From: Ruegeria halocynthiae
GTDB taxonomy: Bacteria > Pseudomonadota > Alphaproteobacteria > Rhodobacterales > Rhodobacteraceae
Direction of reading: 5' to 3'
Length of the DNA stretch: 64,000 bases
Assembly (NCBI RefSeq): GCF_900106805.1
Contig: NZ_FNNP01000009.1
Coordinates: 1-64,000 of the forward strand
Shown in pieces: positions 55,276 to 64,000 of the stretch; position 1 is the first letter of the stretch; each line of letters begins with the position of its first letter. The position numbers and the translations under genes are program-made. A model generated the notes under the pieces. It did not search any database. It was not told the origin of the DNA and saw only the letters and a program-made list of their open reading frames with translations.

Positions 55276-56285
55276 CTCAGGAAATTCACCAGCGATAGGT
55301 TGGCATTGCGAACGGTCACGGAATACAGGCTCTCCAGCTGAAACTGGATGGTTTGCAGCCGCGCTGCGGTCTCGTATGGATCTGCGGCTATCAATTCATT
55401 GCGGGCGTGCTCGGCACTCGTTTTTGCGGCGGCATTGCGCGTGGCAGCGTGCTCAACGCGCGCCTCAGCTGCGCCGACCTCGGCCCGCAGATTGACCGTT
55501 GCGTCCTGTGCATTCGCCAGGTCGACACCGAGTTCTGTGAACAATGCGGTCCGCAACACCGGCGCCCAGTTCAGCGCATCATCCGACGCGAGCGCCGCAA
55601 CGGCGGCATCGCGCATTGCGGCCTTCAGCGTGGGATCAGTTGCGGTGATTGGAAGATTGATCCGTTCATTCTCGGAAACCTGCATCGGCGCCAGGGCCGT
55701 TGCATTGCCGTGATATATGACCGCATCAAAACCAGTGGGGTCGTTGAACCAATCCTCTGCGGCCTGTCTAATATCAGTCGCAGTGGTCAGGCCGGTCAAC
55801 TCAGCCTGCAGCGCGCTTAGCAGAGTTTCTGCAGACGCAAGCGGCGAGATATCGGTTGAGGTGCCAGAATACAGGCTCCGCCCGCCTGTCCGGGTGTTGA
55901 GTGCCGATATCATTGTATCGAGCTCATTTCGTGCCTGAACCGAGGCCTGTTCGTGCGTCACGGTCTGATTGGCGGTCTCAAACGACAGCAGCGACGCCGA
56001 CAATTCAGCCACTGAATCGCCGAAGGTTGTCAGGCTTAGCTGCATTGCGTCGGTGAACAGGCGCGCCTCCGCGGTGGCGATGGAAAAGGCGTCCAACCGC
56101 TCGATACTGCGATCCAGATCCAGCAGATGCGAGTAATCGCCCCCTAAACGGCCTGAGATATCCTGCACTTGGCCTGTGGACATCTCGTAGGACAGGGTCT
56201 CGATCTGTGACTTGATCTCGGTGCTGCGTGACCGCAAGGTCAGGCCGCGCGCCAGATCACCTATTGAATTCAATGTCATGTTCAT
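55272..56285 (-). CDS. flgL: Flagellar hook-filament junction protein FlgL
   Basis: 337 residues, flagellin-like ends: N-terminal SIGDLARGLTLRSRSTEIKS and C-terminal heptads YETAARLQTIQFQLESLYSV. ATGA overlap with flgK upstream. Confidence 0.9.
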   Translation of the reverse strand: MNMTLNSIGDLARGLTLRSRSTEIKSQIETLSYEMSTGQVQDISGRLGGDYSHLLDLDRSIERLDAFSIATAEARLFTDAMQLSLTTFGDSVAELSASLLSFETANQTVTHEQASVQARNELDTMISALNTRTGGRSLYSGTSTDISPLASAETLLSALQAELTGLTTATDIRQAAEDWFNDPTGFDAVIYHGNATALAPMQVSENERINLPITATDPTLKAAMRDAAVAALASDDALNWAPVLRTALFTELGVDLANAQDATVNLRAEVGAAEARVEHAATRNAAAKTSAEHARNELIAADPYETAARLQTIQFQLESLYSVTVRNANLSLVNFLR

Positions 56286-57733
56286 AACCTCAGCAGAGTG
56301 TCCATCAGCTCGTCGACGACGGCGACGATGCGGGCATTTGCGGCGTAGGCCTGCTCGATCTGCATCAGGCGTTGCAGTTCAGTGTCGCTGTCAACGCCGT
56401 GTTCAGCGACGATTTTTTGCATCTCCAACTGAGCATTCGCGGCAAAACTGCTGCGTTGGTCCGCAGCATGTGCGTTTGCTCCGGCCTTTGACGACAACGC
56501 TTCGGCGATCTCGGCCGCGCGCATGGACCCTGTTCCGAACCTAATTGCGGGAGTGGGGCGGGAAGCGGTCAGAACCGCGCTGAAAGCCTGCAATTGGCTC
56601 GCATCACCCGGAGCGCCGGGCGTCAGAGCGCCGAGGCCTGCACGCAATTTCCAGCTTTCACCACCCGTATCCGGATCAACCACAGCGTTCAGCGCAATGC
56701 GTGACGCGAGGCCGGTTTGCGCGGCGGGATCAAAGCGGTTGCCGTCATCGGTGAACAAACCTGGATCAGTGGCGGCGGTTGTCGGGTCCAACCCCGCAGT
56801 CTCAAACCGCTCGATCAGGTCGCGGGCGACCGCATCCAGATCGGCCTGCGCCTCGACGGCCAGTTCATCGCGGTTCGCGAACTGTGCCATCAGCGCGCCG
56901 CTTCTGATCTGGGCAAAGTCTCCGCTGACCCGGACGGTGTGGCCGTTGAGTTCGAGCCCGGACAGCAGGCCGTTGTCCACTGTCATATGCGGCATGGTAT
57001 CGCCGGTGGTCGTGAATGAGAACGCGGCGGCGGTTCCCTCCAGCAAGATCAGTCCACCATCGGAATAGAGCGAGACCTGATCATTATCGCGTGCAATCGC
57101 GTTGACCGGCACCAGTTCATTGACCTGATCGATCAATATCTGCCGTTGGTCGAGAAGCGCGCCGATATCCCCACCCGAATTGCGGATTGCGGGAATACGG
57201 GCGTTCAGTTTTTCGATATCTTTCAGGGTTTGGTTCAGCGTATCGACCTGCTTTCCTATCGTGCGATCTGCGTCGGAACGCATTTGTCGCACCCCCTCGG
57301 AGGCGTTATTGAGCGCGGTGCTCAACTCGCTGCCTGCGTGGAGCACCTGATCCAGCCGCTGGGCGGAACCTGGCAGGCTGGCTGCGGTAATCAGGCGGCT
57401 TTCAAACTGGGCCAGCCTGGCAGAGATCGAAGTGGCATCATTGGCCGTTCCGACCAGCTTTTCAAAGCCTGAATGAAACTGCGCCAAGGTTTTGGCTGCA
57501 GCCAGATCTGCATCGGTTGCTCTGCGGTTTGCGATCAGCACCGGATCTTGATGCCGTGTAATGCCGACGACACGGACGCCATTACCAGAAACCGGGCTGG
57601 TCGCCAGTTCTAGCGATCTGCGGGCATAGCCAGGGGTCAGCGCATTCGCGATGTTTCCCGATACTACCGCTGCGCCGCGGCTGGCCGCGCTTAGACCGCC
57701 CAGTGCGTTGTTTAGTGCAGTCGACATATTCAT
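56282..57733 (-). CDS. flgK: Flagellar hook-associated protein FlgK
   Basis: 483 residues. N-terminal TALNNALGGLSAASRGAAVV and GNIANALTPGYARRSLEL and C-terminal LMQIEQAYAANARIVAVVDE are axial-protein signatures. First junction protein between hook and filament. Confidence 0.94.
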   Translation of the reverse strand: MNMSTALNNALGGLSAASRGAAVVSGNIANALTPGYARRSLELATSPVSGNGVRVVGITRHQDPVLIANRRATDADLAAAKTLAQFHSGFEKLVGTANDATSISARLAQFESRLITAASLPGSAQRLDQVLHAGSELSTALNNASEGVRQMRSDADRTIGKQVDTLNQTLKDIEKLNARIPAIRNSGGDIGALLDQRQILIDQVNELVPVNAIARDNDQVSLYSDGGLILLEGTAAAFSFTTTGDTMPHMTVDNGLLSGLELNGHTVRVSGDFAQIRSGALMAQFANRDELAVEAQADLDAVARDLIERFETAGLDPTTAATDPGLFTDDGNRFDPAAQTGLASRIALNAVVDPDTGGESWKLRAGLGALTPGAPGDASQLQAFSAVLTASRPTPAIRFGTGSMRAAEIAEALSSKAGANAHAADQRSSFAANAQLEMQKIVAEHGVDSDTELQRLMQIEQAYAANARIVAVVDELMDTLLRL

Positions 57734-57766
57734 CAGGCGTTTCCTTTCCGCCGGTCAGCCACCGGA

Positions 57767-59062
57767 TCAGCGTTTGATATTGGTGGTTTCCTGCAACATC
57801 TCATCCACGGTCTGAATGACCTTAGCGCTTGAGGAATAGGCGCGTTGGGTCTGGATCATCGAGGTCAGTTCGGTAGCAACATCAGTGGTCGACTCCTCGC
57901 GTGCAAAGGACACCAGATCGCCTGTCGGCCCCTCGCCTGCGTTCCACAAGAAGAAAGTGCCGCTGTTGCGTGATGGCGCGTAAGTCTGACTGTCCAGTGC
58001 GGTCAACCCGTTTGGGTTGGGGACGTCGGCCAAAGGAATCTGGAACATCCGGCGGCTGATTCCGGTATCGTAAAACGCGTAGACATAGCCGTTTTCATCG
58101 ACCTGCACGCTTGTCATGGTTCCTACAGCAGAACCATCGCGGGTGATCGAAACCGGTGCAAACGTGTCCGAAAGCTGCGTAATCCCGTCCGCGTCGCCGA
58201 TCTGTCCGATATTGATCTCCATCGGTCCACCGGCCACATTGACCACTACGCTGCCGGTTGTCGGATCGTAGGCACCGCCGGACACGGCGGCAACACTTGC
58301 CAAGGTGCCACCGGCTGTGCGGCTATCGGTAAAGGTCAAAGTGTACTCACCGATGACAGTGCCACCCGAGGCCGAATCGCGCAAAGTCATAGTCCATTCA
58401 TTGCTGCTGCCGGTTGCTGGAACCGTTGGTACCAATTCGATATCGACGCTTTCAGATTTGCCCAGGTTATCGAAATACTCGACCGATAGTGGCTGAGCAT
58501 CCCCCGGCGCGCCGGCGTCGGTTGCAGTTGCCGGCAGGTTCATGCGTAGATTCATGGATGTTGTAGGGGCACCAGACAGCTGATTAACGCTCAGCTGAAT
58601 GGGTTCCAGCGCAGCTGGTGTGTCGCGCGGAACGCTGGGGATGGTGCCGTCTGCAGCGGCGCGCCAGCCCAGAAGAACAAGGCCGGATTGGGTGACCAGA
58701 TACCCTTCTTCATTAGTACGGAACGAACCTGTTGTGGTCAGCAACATCTCGTTTGAACCCGACGCGATCTGCGAGCTTGGGCGAACCGGCAGCATACCCC
58801 GGCCACGCACGGCCAGATCCGTTGAGTTGTTGGTGGTTACCAGAGATCCGCGTTGATCGATCAGGCGCTGGCTCGTGGTTCGGACCCCACCTGCCGAATA
58901 GCTACCACCCTGGCCCGACGTGACCATGGAATGAAAATCGGTCTCCACCCGCTTATAGCCAAAAGTCGAAGAGTTGGCGATGTTATCAGAGATCGTGGCC
59001 AGCCTGTTGGCGTTGGCCTTCAGCGCCGCCACACCGGCATTCAGCGAAGAGGAAATGGTCAT
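57767..59062 (-). CDS. flgE: Flagellar hook protein FlgE
   Basis: 431 residues from the ATG at 59062. N-terminal SLNAGVAALKANANRLATIS and NIANSSTFGYKRVETDFHSM, C-terminal MIQTQRAYSSSAKVIQTVDE. The extra codons upstream to 59110 are not family-like. A CtrA-like site lies 55 bases upstream. Confidence 0.93.
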   Translation of the reverse strand: MTISSSLNAGVAALKANANRLATISDNIANSSTFGYKRVETDFHSMVTSGQGGSYSAGGVRTTSQRLIDQRGSLVTTNNSTDLAVRGRGMLPVRPSSQIASGSNEMLLTTTGSFRTNEEGYLVTQSGLVLLGWRAAADGTIPSVPRDTPAALEPIQLSVNQLSGAPTTSMNLRMNLPATATDAGAPGDAQPLSVEYFDNLGKSESVDIELVPTVPATGSSNEWTMTLRDSASGGTVIGEYTLTFTDSRTAGGTLASVAAVSGGAYDPTTGSVVVNVAGGPMEINIGQIGDADGITQLSDTFAPVSITRDGSAVGTMTSVQVDENGYVYAFYDTGISRRMFQIPLADVPNPNGLTALDSQTYAPSRNSGTFFLWNAGEGPTGDLVSFAREESTTDVATELTSMIQTQRAYSSSAKVIQTVDEMLQETTNIKR

Positions 59063-59116
59063 CGGCACGCCCTTTTGTTGCGTCAATCGTTGTTGCAACA
59101 CGTACCGCACCGGCCC

Positions 59117-59132
59117 TTAACAGCGCGCTAAC
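59117..59132. promoter_or_regulatory. CtrA-like site before flgE
   Basis: TTAA-N7-CTAAC (59117-59132), one mismatch from the CtrA consensus TTAA-N7-TTAAC. Confidence 0.45.
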
Positions 59133-59160
59133 AGCTAAAATTCTGTCTATCCTTTGCCTC

Positions 59161-60006
59161 TCAGGGATTGCGCAGGAAGATGATCTCAACGCGATTATTA
59201 CGCACTGCCATCGGGTTACTTACCGATAGCTCTCGGTCTGCGTGCCCGGTCACACGGTCCAGGCGTGGTGGTTGGACGCCTTTGTTCTGAAGCAATTGGC
59301 GTGTGCTCTGTGCCCGGGCGGTCGACAGATCCCAAACCGGGTTATGTGCCAGCACAACGGGAGCGGATCGTACGTGCCCTTCGACCGAAATTGAATTGGT
59401 CACCAGATCCGAGGACCGTGCCACGAGAAGCACCAGCGCCCGCATCATTTGCGTCGGTTTGTCCGTGTCCGATTCGAAAAGCGGCTGATCTTCGGTGGCG
59501 AACAACTCGACCACGAGCCCTTCGTCCGTGACGCGGGTCACGATGTGCTTGAGCATTTTGTCGGACACCAGACTTTCGCCGCTTCGGCCCAGCAACTGAG
59601 CCTCGAGTGACGAGAAGTCTTCGAACGCGCCCTTGCCGCCGCCTTGCTCATCCACGCCAGTTGATCCGCGCGCTTGCTTTGCCTCGGTCGGGTTTCGGTT
59701 GCTGGCGCCCGACCCGTCCATCACCATGGTTTTTTCCGAGAACATGTTGTCGCCGCCAAAGGCGCCATCACCGCCGCCCGAGACCGGATTGACCGGAATC
59801 GTTGGCGAGAAATAATCTGCCAGACCCTTGCGTTGTTTCTCGGTCGTTGCGTTCAATAGCCACATCAACATGAAGAAAGCCATCATGGCGGTAACGAAGT
59901 CCGCATACGCGACCTTCCATGCACCACCGTGGTGGCCACCGCCACCAGATACGCGTTTCTTCTTGATGATGATTGGCGCCGCGTTGGATTGCGCACCCAT
60001 CTCCAT
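59161..60006 (-). CDS. motB: Flagellar motor stator protein MotB
   Basis: 281 residues from the ATG at 60006 with AGAAGG upstream; GTG 60009 and ATG 60000 are alternatives. One transmembrane helix (about 29-50, AYADFVTAMMAFFMLMWLLN) with the proton-accepting Asp in YADFV. A C-terminal OmpA-like peptidoglycan-binding domain (SVEGHVRSAPVV, LSTARAQSTRQLLQ, RVTGHADRELS). motA is not adjacent. Confidence 0.93.
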   Translation of the reverse strand: MEMGAQSNAAPIIIKKKRVSGGGGHHGGAWKVAYADFVTAMMAFFMLMWLLNATTEKQRKGLADYFSPTIPVNPVSGGGDGAFGGDNMFSEKTMVMDGSGASNRNPTEAKQARGSTGVDEQGGGKGAFEDFSSLEAQLLGRSGESLVSDKMLKHIVTRVTDEGLVVELFATEDQPLFESDTDKPTQMMRALVLLVARSSDLVTNSISVEGHVRSAPVVLAHNPVWDLSTARAQSTRQLLQNKGVQPPRLDRVTGHADRELSVSNPMAVRNNRVEIIFLRNP

Positions 60007-60047
60007 CACCTTCTATTCACCCGACTACCGGGGTAGCAGGGCAGGTC

Positions 60048-60063
60048 TTAAGGTGGACTTAAC
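60048..60063. promoter_or_regulatory. CtrA consensus site before motB
   Basis: TTAA-GGTGGAC-TTAAC (60048-60063) matches TTAA-N7-TTAAC exactly, and a further TTAA follows at 60066. It lies about 42 bases before the motB start on the minus strand. Confidence 0.6.
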
Positions 60064-60089
60064 ACTTAAAACTGTTCCGAATTCTGCAA

Positions 60090-61421
60090 CTACCGTGCAG
60101 GGCCAGCGCGCCGCAGAATCAGCGATAGCCGGTTAAAGCTGTTGTCGATTCCTTCGGAATCGGACTTTGCAAAGAAATCATCCAGCTCTTCGTGAACCCG
60201 AACGGCACGATCCAACAGAGGATCGGTCCCTTCGGCATAAAGCCCGGCTTTGATCATGACTTCGGATTGTTCGTAACTGCCGACCAGTTTGCGCGTTTCT
60301 GCGATCATCTGATTCTCATCTGCGGTTGCGGCGCCGGGCAGACTACGTGACACGGATCGGCTGAGGTCGATGGCCGGGAACCGGCCGCGTTCCGCGATAT
60401 CGCGACTCAGAACAATATGCCCATCCAGCACCCCGCGCAGAATATCGGCGACTGGCTCGTCCATATCCGAGCCTGCCACCAAAATGCTGAATACAGCGGT
60501 GATATCGCCTTGTTCAGCAGTTCCCGGGCCAGCCCGCTCGCACAGATTCGCAATCAGCGGAGTGACCGATGGCGGGTAGCCGCGCAGCGAGGGAGCCTCA
60601 CCCATGGCAGCTGCGATTTCGCGATGGGCCTCGGCAAAACGTGTGACTGAATCGGCAAGAAACAGGACGTTCATCCCCTGATCCCGAAGAAATTCCGCCA
60701 CCGACATGGCCGACCAGGCACAACGCCGGCGCGCCAGTGCGGACTGATCCGAAGTCGCCGCTACGACCACGGATCGTTTCATGCCTTCCACGCCCAATGC
60801 GGTCTCAACAAACCCATTCACCTCGCGCCCGCGTTCACCCACCAAAGCGACGACCACGGCATCTGCCTGCATCGAGCGGGCAAGAGTAGCCAGCAAAGTC
60901 GATTTGCCGACGCCCGAGCCGGCGAACAAACCGATCCTCTGACCCTGAACAATCGGCAGCATCGTATTGAGCACGGCGAGCCCCGTTTCCATGCGCGTAC
61001 CCAGAGGTTTACGCGTAACTGCGGCAGGCGGGGCCTGCATGAGGTCGCGTTCCTGCGTGCCCGGCAACAGAGGTTTGCCGTCCAGAGGCTTGCCAAACGG
61101 ATCGACCACCCGCCCCAGCCAGTGCGGTCCGGGCGCGAAGGCAGGCATCTGGTCGAGAGAGACGTGATCACCCAGACAGACACCATCGGGCGCGGTGGCA
61201 GGCAGCATATGAATCTCGTCTGAGTCGACATGCAAAACCTCTCCCGCCAGATCAGGGCCATTCTTTCGGCGCAAGGTCAGGTGATCCCCGATTCGGGCCT
61301 GTGCGGCCAGGCCATCAATTTCGATCACCCCCCGTGCCACGCTGGTGACACGTCCGATATGGCGCACTGCTGATACTCTGTCGAATTCGCATTTCAGACG
61401 TATCGGATCGAGATCAGCCAT
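60090..61421 (-). CDS. fliI: Flagellum-specific ATPase FliI
   Basis: 443 residues from the ATG at 61421. Walker A is GLFAGSGVGKSTLLATLARS, Walker B-like VLFLADSVTRFAEAHRE, and the N-terminal domain is beta-barrel as in F-type ATPases. It energises flagellar export. Divergent from flgB, with 87 bases between. Confidence 0.96.
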   Translation of the reverse strand: MADLDPIRLKCEFDRVSAVRHIGRVTSVARGVIEIDGLAAQARIGDHLTLRRKNGPDLAGEVLHVDSDEIHMLPATAPDGVCLGDHVSLDQMPAFAPGPHWLGRVVDPFGKPLDGKPLLPGTQERDLMQAPPAAVTRKPLGTRMETGLAVLNTMLPIVQGQRIGLFAGSGVGKSTLLATLARSMQADAVVVALVGERGREVNGFVETALGVEGMKRSVVVAATSDQSALARRRCAWSAMSVAEFLRDQGMNVLFLADSVTRFAEAHREIAAAMGEAPSLRGYPPSVTPLIANLCERAGPGTAEQGDITAVFSILVAGSDMDEPVADILRGVLDGHIVLSRDIAERGRFPAIDLSRSVSRSLPGAATADENQMIAETRKLVGSYEQSEVMIKAGLYAEGTDPLLDRAVRVHEELDDFFAKSDSEGIDNSFNRLSLILRRAGPAR

Positions 61422-61470
61422 CACAAGTCCTCCATTTGGTTCCTGAAAACGGTTTCTAAAGGATTCGGGG

Positions 61471-61486
61471 TTAAGCCTTGATTGAA
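61471..61486. promoter_or_regulatory. CtrA-like site in the fliI/flgB gap
   Basis: TTAA-GCCTTGA-TTGAA (61471-61486) has one mismatch to TTAA-N7-TTAA. It is 23 bases before flgB. Confidence 0.35.
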
Positions 61487-61508
61487 ATTGATCGAGGGAG
61501 AAGCCCCG

Positions 61509-61895
61509 ATGTTCTATGACCTGAACGTCTTTAAGACTGCGTACGCAATGGCAACCCATGCCGGGCAACGGCAGGCCGTCATCTCGCGCAATATGGCCAA
61601 TGCAGATACGCCGGGCTATCAGCCCCGCGACGTTGAGGCCTTTCAGACTGCGTTTGAATCCACGGGCCGTGAGGTCGCGATGAGCGCAACACGTGCCAAC
61701 CATCTTCATGGTGATACAGGCCATCAGCCCTGGGCGGAATACACTGCCGCGGCATCGGGTGATCCGAATGGCAATGGTGTTTCACTGGAAGAAGAAATGC
61801 TGAAAGCGGTTGAGGTCAAGCGTCAGCACGACCGTGCCCTGGCTATTTACCGATCATCCATCAGCGTGCTGCGCACCAGCCTGGGTCGGGCGTAA
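61509..61895 (+). CDS. flgB: Flagellar proximal-rod protein FlgB
   Basis: 128 residues from the ATG at 61509 with GAGGGAGAAG upstream. SRNMANADTPGYQPRDVEAF is the rod N-terminal signature. First gene of the plus-strand cluster. Confidence 0.92.
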   Translation: MFYDLNVFKTAYAMATHAGQRQAVISRNMANADTPGYQPRDVEAFQTAFESTGREVAMSATRANHLHGDTGHQPWAEYTAAASGDPNGNGVSLEEEMLKAVEVKRQHDRALAIYRSSISVLRTSLGRA

Positions 61896-61905
61896 GGGGT
61901 TCAGG

Positions 61906-62292
61906 ATGAGCGATTTTTCCCATTCCCTGACCGCTTCGGCCAGCGCTTTGCGCGCTCAGGCGGCGCGGCTGCGCCACGTGTCCGAAAATATTTCGAACGC
62001 GGATACGCCGGGATACCGGCGCAAGACCGTGCCGTTCGAAATGGTCGAAGTTGATGGCAAGGAAACGGTGCAGACAGGTCGTGTCAAACTCGACCGTCGC
62101 GATCTGAGCCGGATTTACGACCCGGGTCATCCGATGGCTGATGAGACGGGCCATTATCGCGGATCGAACGTCGATCTTATGATCGAAATTGCCGATGCCC
62201 GCGAGGCGCAGCGCAGTTACGAAGCCAATCTCAAGATGTTCGACCAGACCCGGCAGATGTCGTCGAGTCTGATGGATTTACTCCGAAAGTAA
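61906..62292 (+). CDS. flgC: Flagellar rod protein FlgC
   Basis: 128 residues from the ATG at 61906. RLRHVSENISNADTPGYRRK and C-terminal AQRSYEANLKMFDQTRQMSS. 10 bases after flgB. Confidence 0.94.
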   Translation: MSDFSHSLTASASALRAQAARLRHVSENISNADTPGYRRKTVPFEMVEVDGKETVQTGRVKLDRRDLSRIYDPGHPMADETGHYRGSNVDLMIEIADAREAQRSYEANLKMFDQTRQMSSSLMDLLRK

Positions 62293-62304
62293 AGGAAAGC
62301 CAGA

Positions 62305-62595
62305 ATGTATTTCCAATCACTCACTGCCGCTCAGAGCTATACAGGCGCGCGCCCCGCTACGCAGGCTGACCCGGACCATCAAGGGGTGGCGCAGGGGTTG
62401 CGATCCTCGTTTCAGGATTTTGCTGCAACACTGAAACATAGCGAGCAGGTAGCGCAGTCATCGATGGTCGGGCAAGCTGATCCACACGCACTGGTTCAGG
62501 CGCTGGCGCAGACGGAACTGGCGGTGGAAACAGCTGTGATCGTCCGAAACAAAGTCGTCGAAGCCTATCAGGAAATCCTGCGGATGCCGGTCTGA
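62305..62595 (+). CDS. fliE: Flagellar hook-basal body protein FliE
   Basis: 96 residues. C-terminal ALAQTELAVETAVIVRNKVV and EAYQEILRMPV are characteristic. It joins the MS ring to the rod. Confidence 0.92.
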   Translation: MYFQSLTAAQSYTGARPATQADPDHQGVAQGLRSSFQDFAATLKHSEQVAQSSMVGQADPHALVQALAQTELAVETAVIVRNKVVEAYQEILRMPV

Positions 62596-62598
62596 ACC

Positions 62599-62871
62599 AT
62601 GCTGAGCGAAGGCCTGTTCTACGACATTGTGCGCCAGGCGCTCTGGGTCGCGGTCATCACGTCGGTTCCGATTTTGGCGGTGGCGCTGATCTCGGGCCTC
62701 ACCGTGGGTCTGTTTCAGGCTCTGACCTCGGTGCAGGAGATGACGCTGACCTTCGTGCCGAAACTGATCGCTATCGTCGTCGTGTTCTGGATGTCGATGG
62801 GCTTCATGACTCAGACGCTTGTCACCTTTTTCACCGGGACTTTGATCCCGCTTATTGCCGGAGGTCGCTGA
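62599..62871 (+). CDS. fliQ: Flagellar export gate protein FliQ
   Basis: 90 residues with two helices (WVAVITSVPILAVALISGLT and PKLIAIVVVFWMSMGFM). Its stop overlaps the flgF start (TGATG). Confidence 0.94.
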   Translation: MLSEGLFYDIVRQALWVAVITSVPILAVALISGLTVGLFQALTSVQEMTLTFVPKLIAIVVVFWMSMGFMTQTLVTFFTGTLIPLIAGGR

Positions 62872-63581
62872 TGGACACCGCATATGTCACCCTATCCCGT
62901 CAATCCGGTCTGATGAATGAGATGCGGCTGGTGGCCAACAACATCGCCAATGCCAACACAACTGGTTACCGCCAGCAGGGTTTGGTGTTTTCGGAATTCG
63001 TCCGGGACCTGCCGGGCAATCCATCGCTATCGCTCAGCCGGGCGCAGATACGCAATACGTCCTTGCAACAGGGAGTGCTGACTGAAACAGGTGGCTCCTT
63101 CGACTTTGCCATCGAAGGCGACGGGTTCTTCATGATCGAGACACCTGCGGGCAACCGCCTGACGCGGGCGGGCAGCTTTTCATCCAATGCTGAGGGCGAT
63201 CTGGTGACGATGGACGGGCACCGGGTTCTGGATAGCAACGGCGCGCCGGTCTTTGTCCCTCCGGATGCTGAGACGATCGACGTCGGCAGCGACGGCACCA
63301 TGAGTGTCAATGGCCAGATCCTGGGTCAAATCGGTGTCTACAGCGTCGCCGACCCGGAAAACCTGGTGCGAGAGGGAAGCACCCATTTCCGCCCCACAGA
63401 ACAGGTCGATCCGGTAGATGAACCGGTTGTACTGCACAGGTTTTTAGAAGGTTCCAACGTTAATGCCATCGGCCAGGTGACCCGGATGATCGAGATCCAA
63501 CGGGCATATGAGCTTGGGCAGAGCTTTCTGGAAACCGAAGACGAACGCGTTCGCGGGGCGCTAAAGGCGTTGATGCGCTGA
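62871..63581 (+). CDS. flgF: Flagellar proximal-rod protein FlgF
   Basis: 236 residues. LMNEMRLVANNIANANTTGY at the N-terminus and VTRMIEIQRAYELGQSFLET at the C-terminus. Followed by flgG after 21 bases. Confidence 0.94.
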   Translation: MDTAYVTLSRQSGLMNEMRLVANNIANANTTGYRQQGLVFSEFVRDLPGNPSLSLSRAQIRNTSLQQGVLTETGGSFDFAIEGDGFFMIETPAGNRLTRAGSFSSNAEGDLVTMDGHRVLDSNGAPVFVPPDAETIDVGSDGTMSVNGQILGQIGVYSVADPENLVREGSTHFRPTEQVDPVDEPVVLHRFLEGSNVNAIGQVTRMIEIQRAYELGQSFLETEDERVRGALKALMR

Positions 63582-63602
63582 TCACCTGAAGGAGAAAACG
63601 AC

Positions 63603-64000
63603 ATGCGTGCTTTGAAAATCGCGGCAACCGGCATGACTGCCCAGCAGATGCGGGTCGAGACGATATCGAACAACCTCGCGAATATGAACACAACGGGTTA
63701 CAATACCCGCCGGGCTGAGTTTGCGGATCTGCATTATCAACAGTTGGCGCGCGCCGGGGCTGTCAACGCTTCGGACGGAACAGTTTTGCCGACGGGTATC
63801 CAACTGGGATTGGGCGTGCGACCCGCAGCGATCACAGTTCAACTGGAACAGGGTGGGCTTTCTGCAACGGGCAGCGACCTGGATGTTGCCATTGAAGGGC
63901 GCGGTTATCTTGAAGTGACATTACCCAATGGCCAGTCTGCCTATACCCGCGATGGCAGTCTGAAACGTTCGGCCGAGGGTCTGATCGTCACATCGGATGG
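63603..64000 (+). CDS. flgG: Flagellar distal-rod protein FlgG, cut by the window end
   Basis: ATG 63603 with GGAG upstream. The first 132 residues are present (MRALKIAATGMTAQQMRVET, then NNLANMNTTGYNTRRAEF and YLEVTLPNGQSAYTRDGSL). A complete FlgG has about 260 residues, so roughly half lies beyond 64000. Confidence 0.94.
   Translation, partial: MRALKIAATGMTAQQMRVETISNNLANMNTTGYNTRRAEFADLHYQQLARAGAVNASDGTVLPTGIQLGLGVRPAAITVQLEQGGLSATGSDLDVAIEGRGYLEVTLPNGQSAYTRDGSLKRSAEGLIVTSD

Overview
The window looks like a chromosomal segment of a marine Rhodobacterales (roseobacter-type) alphaproteobacterium. This rests on the gene families (DUF5928-type GT14 glycosyltransferase, leuC/hdeD/leuD order, CtrA-type half-sites in front of flagellar genes, ntrC-style glnK-amtB) and on the moderately GC-rich codon use. 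Everything was read by eye from the sequence; no database search was run.

Layout. (1) 1-12,843: a putative genomic island. The window opens inside the 3' end of a tRNA, best matched to initiator tRNA-fMet. A 19-bp copy of that end recurs at 12,825-12,843, followed in both places by a similar hairpin. No integrase is visible between the copies. The interval holds an RND-adaptor fragment, a PepSY protein with a response regulator and histidine kinase, an exported Gly/Lys-rich polyampholyte, a broken small secreted-protein gene, a DUF3604/parvulin/HupE operon, and an orphan HlyC-type toxin acyltransferase followed by an Imm11-type immunity protein and a small gene whose 3' end is made of att DNA. 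(2) 13-28.7 kb: lysine catabolism (LysDH-like and ALDH7), a GT14 glycosyltransferase divergent from a sulfotransferase, ilvD divergent from a XRE/cupin regulator, sseA and an aminotransferase, amtB-glnK, a class A PBP and leuB. (3) 29-36 kb: a LysR/epimerase divergent pair, an endonuclease/exonuclease/phosphatase protein with a membrane protein, then leuD, hdeD and leuC. (4) 36-46.4 kb: mscS, rsfS-rlmH, a flavodoxin-like protein, glcDEF with a GntR-like operator, two tandem trypsin-like proteases and hsp20 with a candidate sigma-32 promoter. (5) 46.5-54.1 kb: a tightly overlapping ten-gene operon of mostly unknown function: TelA-like coiled-coil protein, two unknown soluble proteins, an AAA+ ATPase and six small membrane or lipoprotein genes. 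This is the best candidate for an undescribed system. (6) 54.2-64 kb: flagellar genes flgI, flgL, flgK, flgE, motB and fliI on the minus strand, and flgB, flgC, fliE, fliQ, flgF and flgG (cut by the window end) on the plus strand, with CtrA-like sites.

How it works together. The island couples a sensor system to exported low-complexity proteins and carries remnants of toxin/immunity genes. The core regions carry amino-acid metabolism (Leu, Ile/Val, Lys, aromatic), nitrogen sensing, glycolate oxidation and motility. The 46.5-54.1 kb operon is one probable transcription unit in which an AAA+ motor, a long coiled-coil protein and membrane partners are likely to act together. Its small membrane genes are visibly more A+T-rich than the large genes they separate, which suggests modular insertion.
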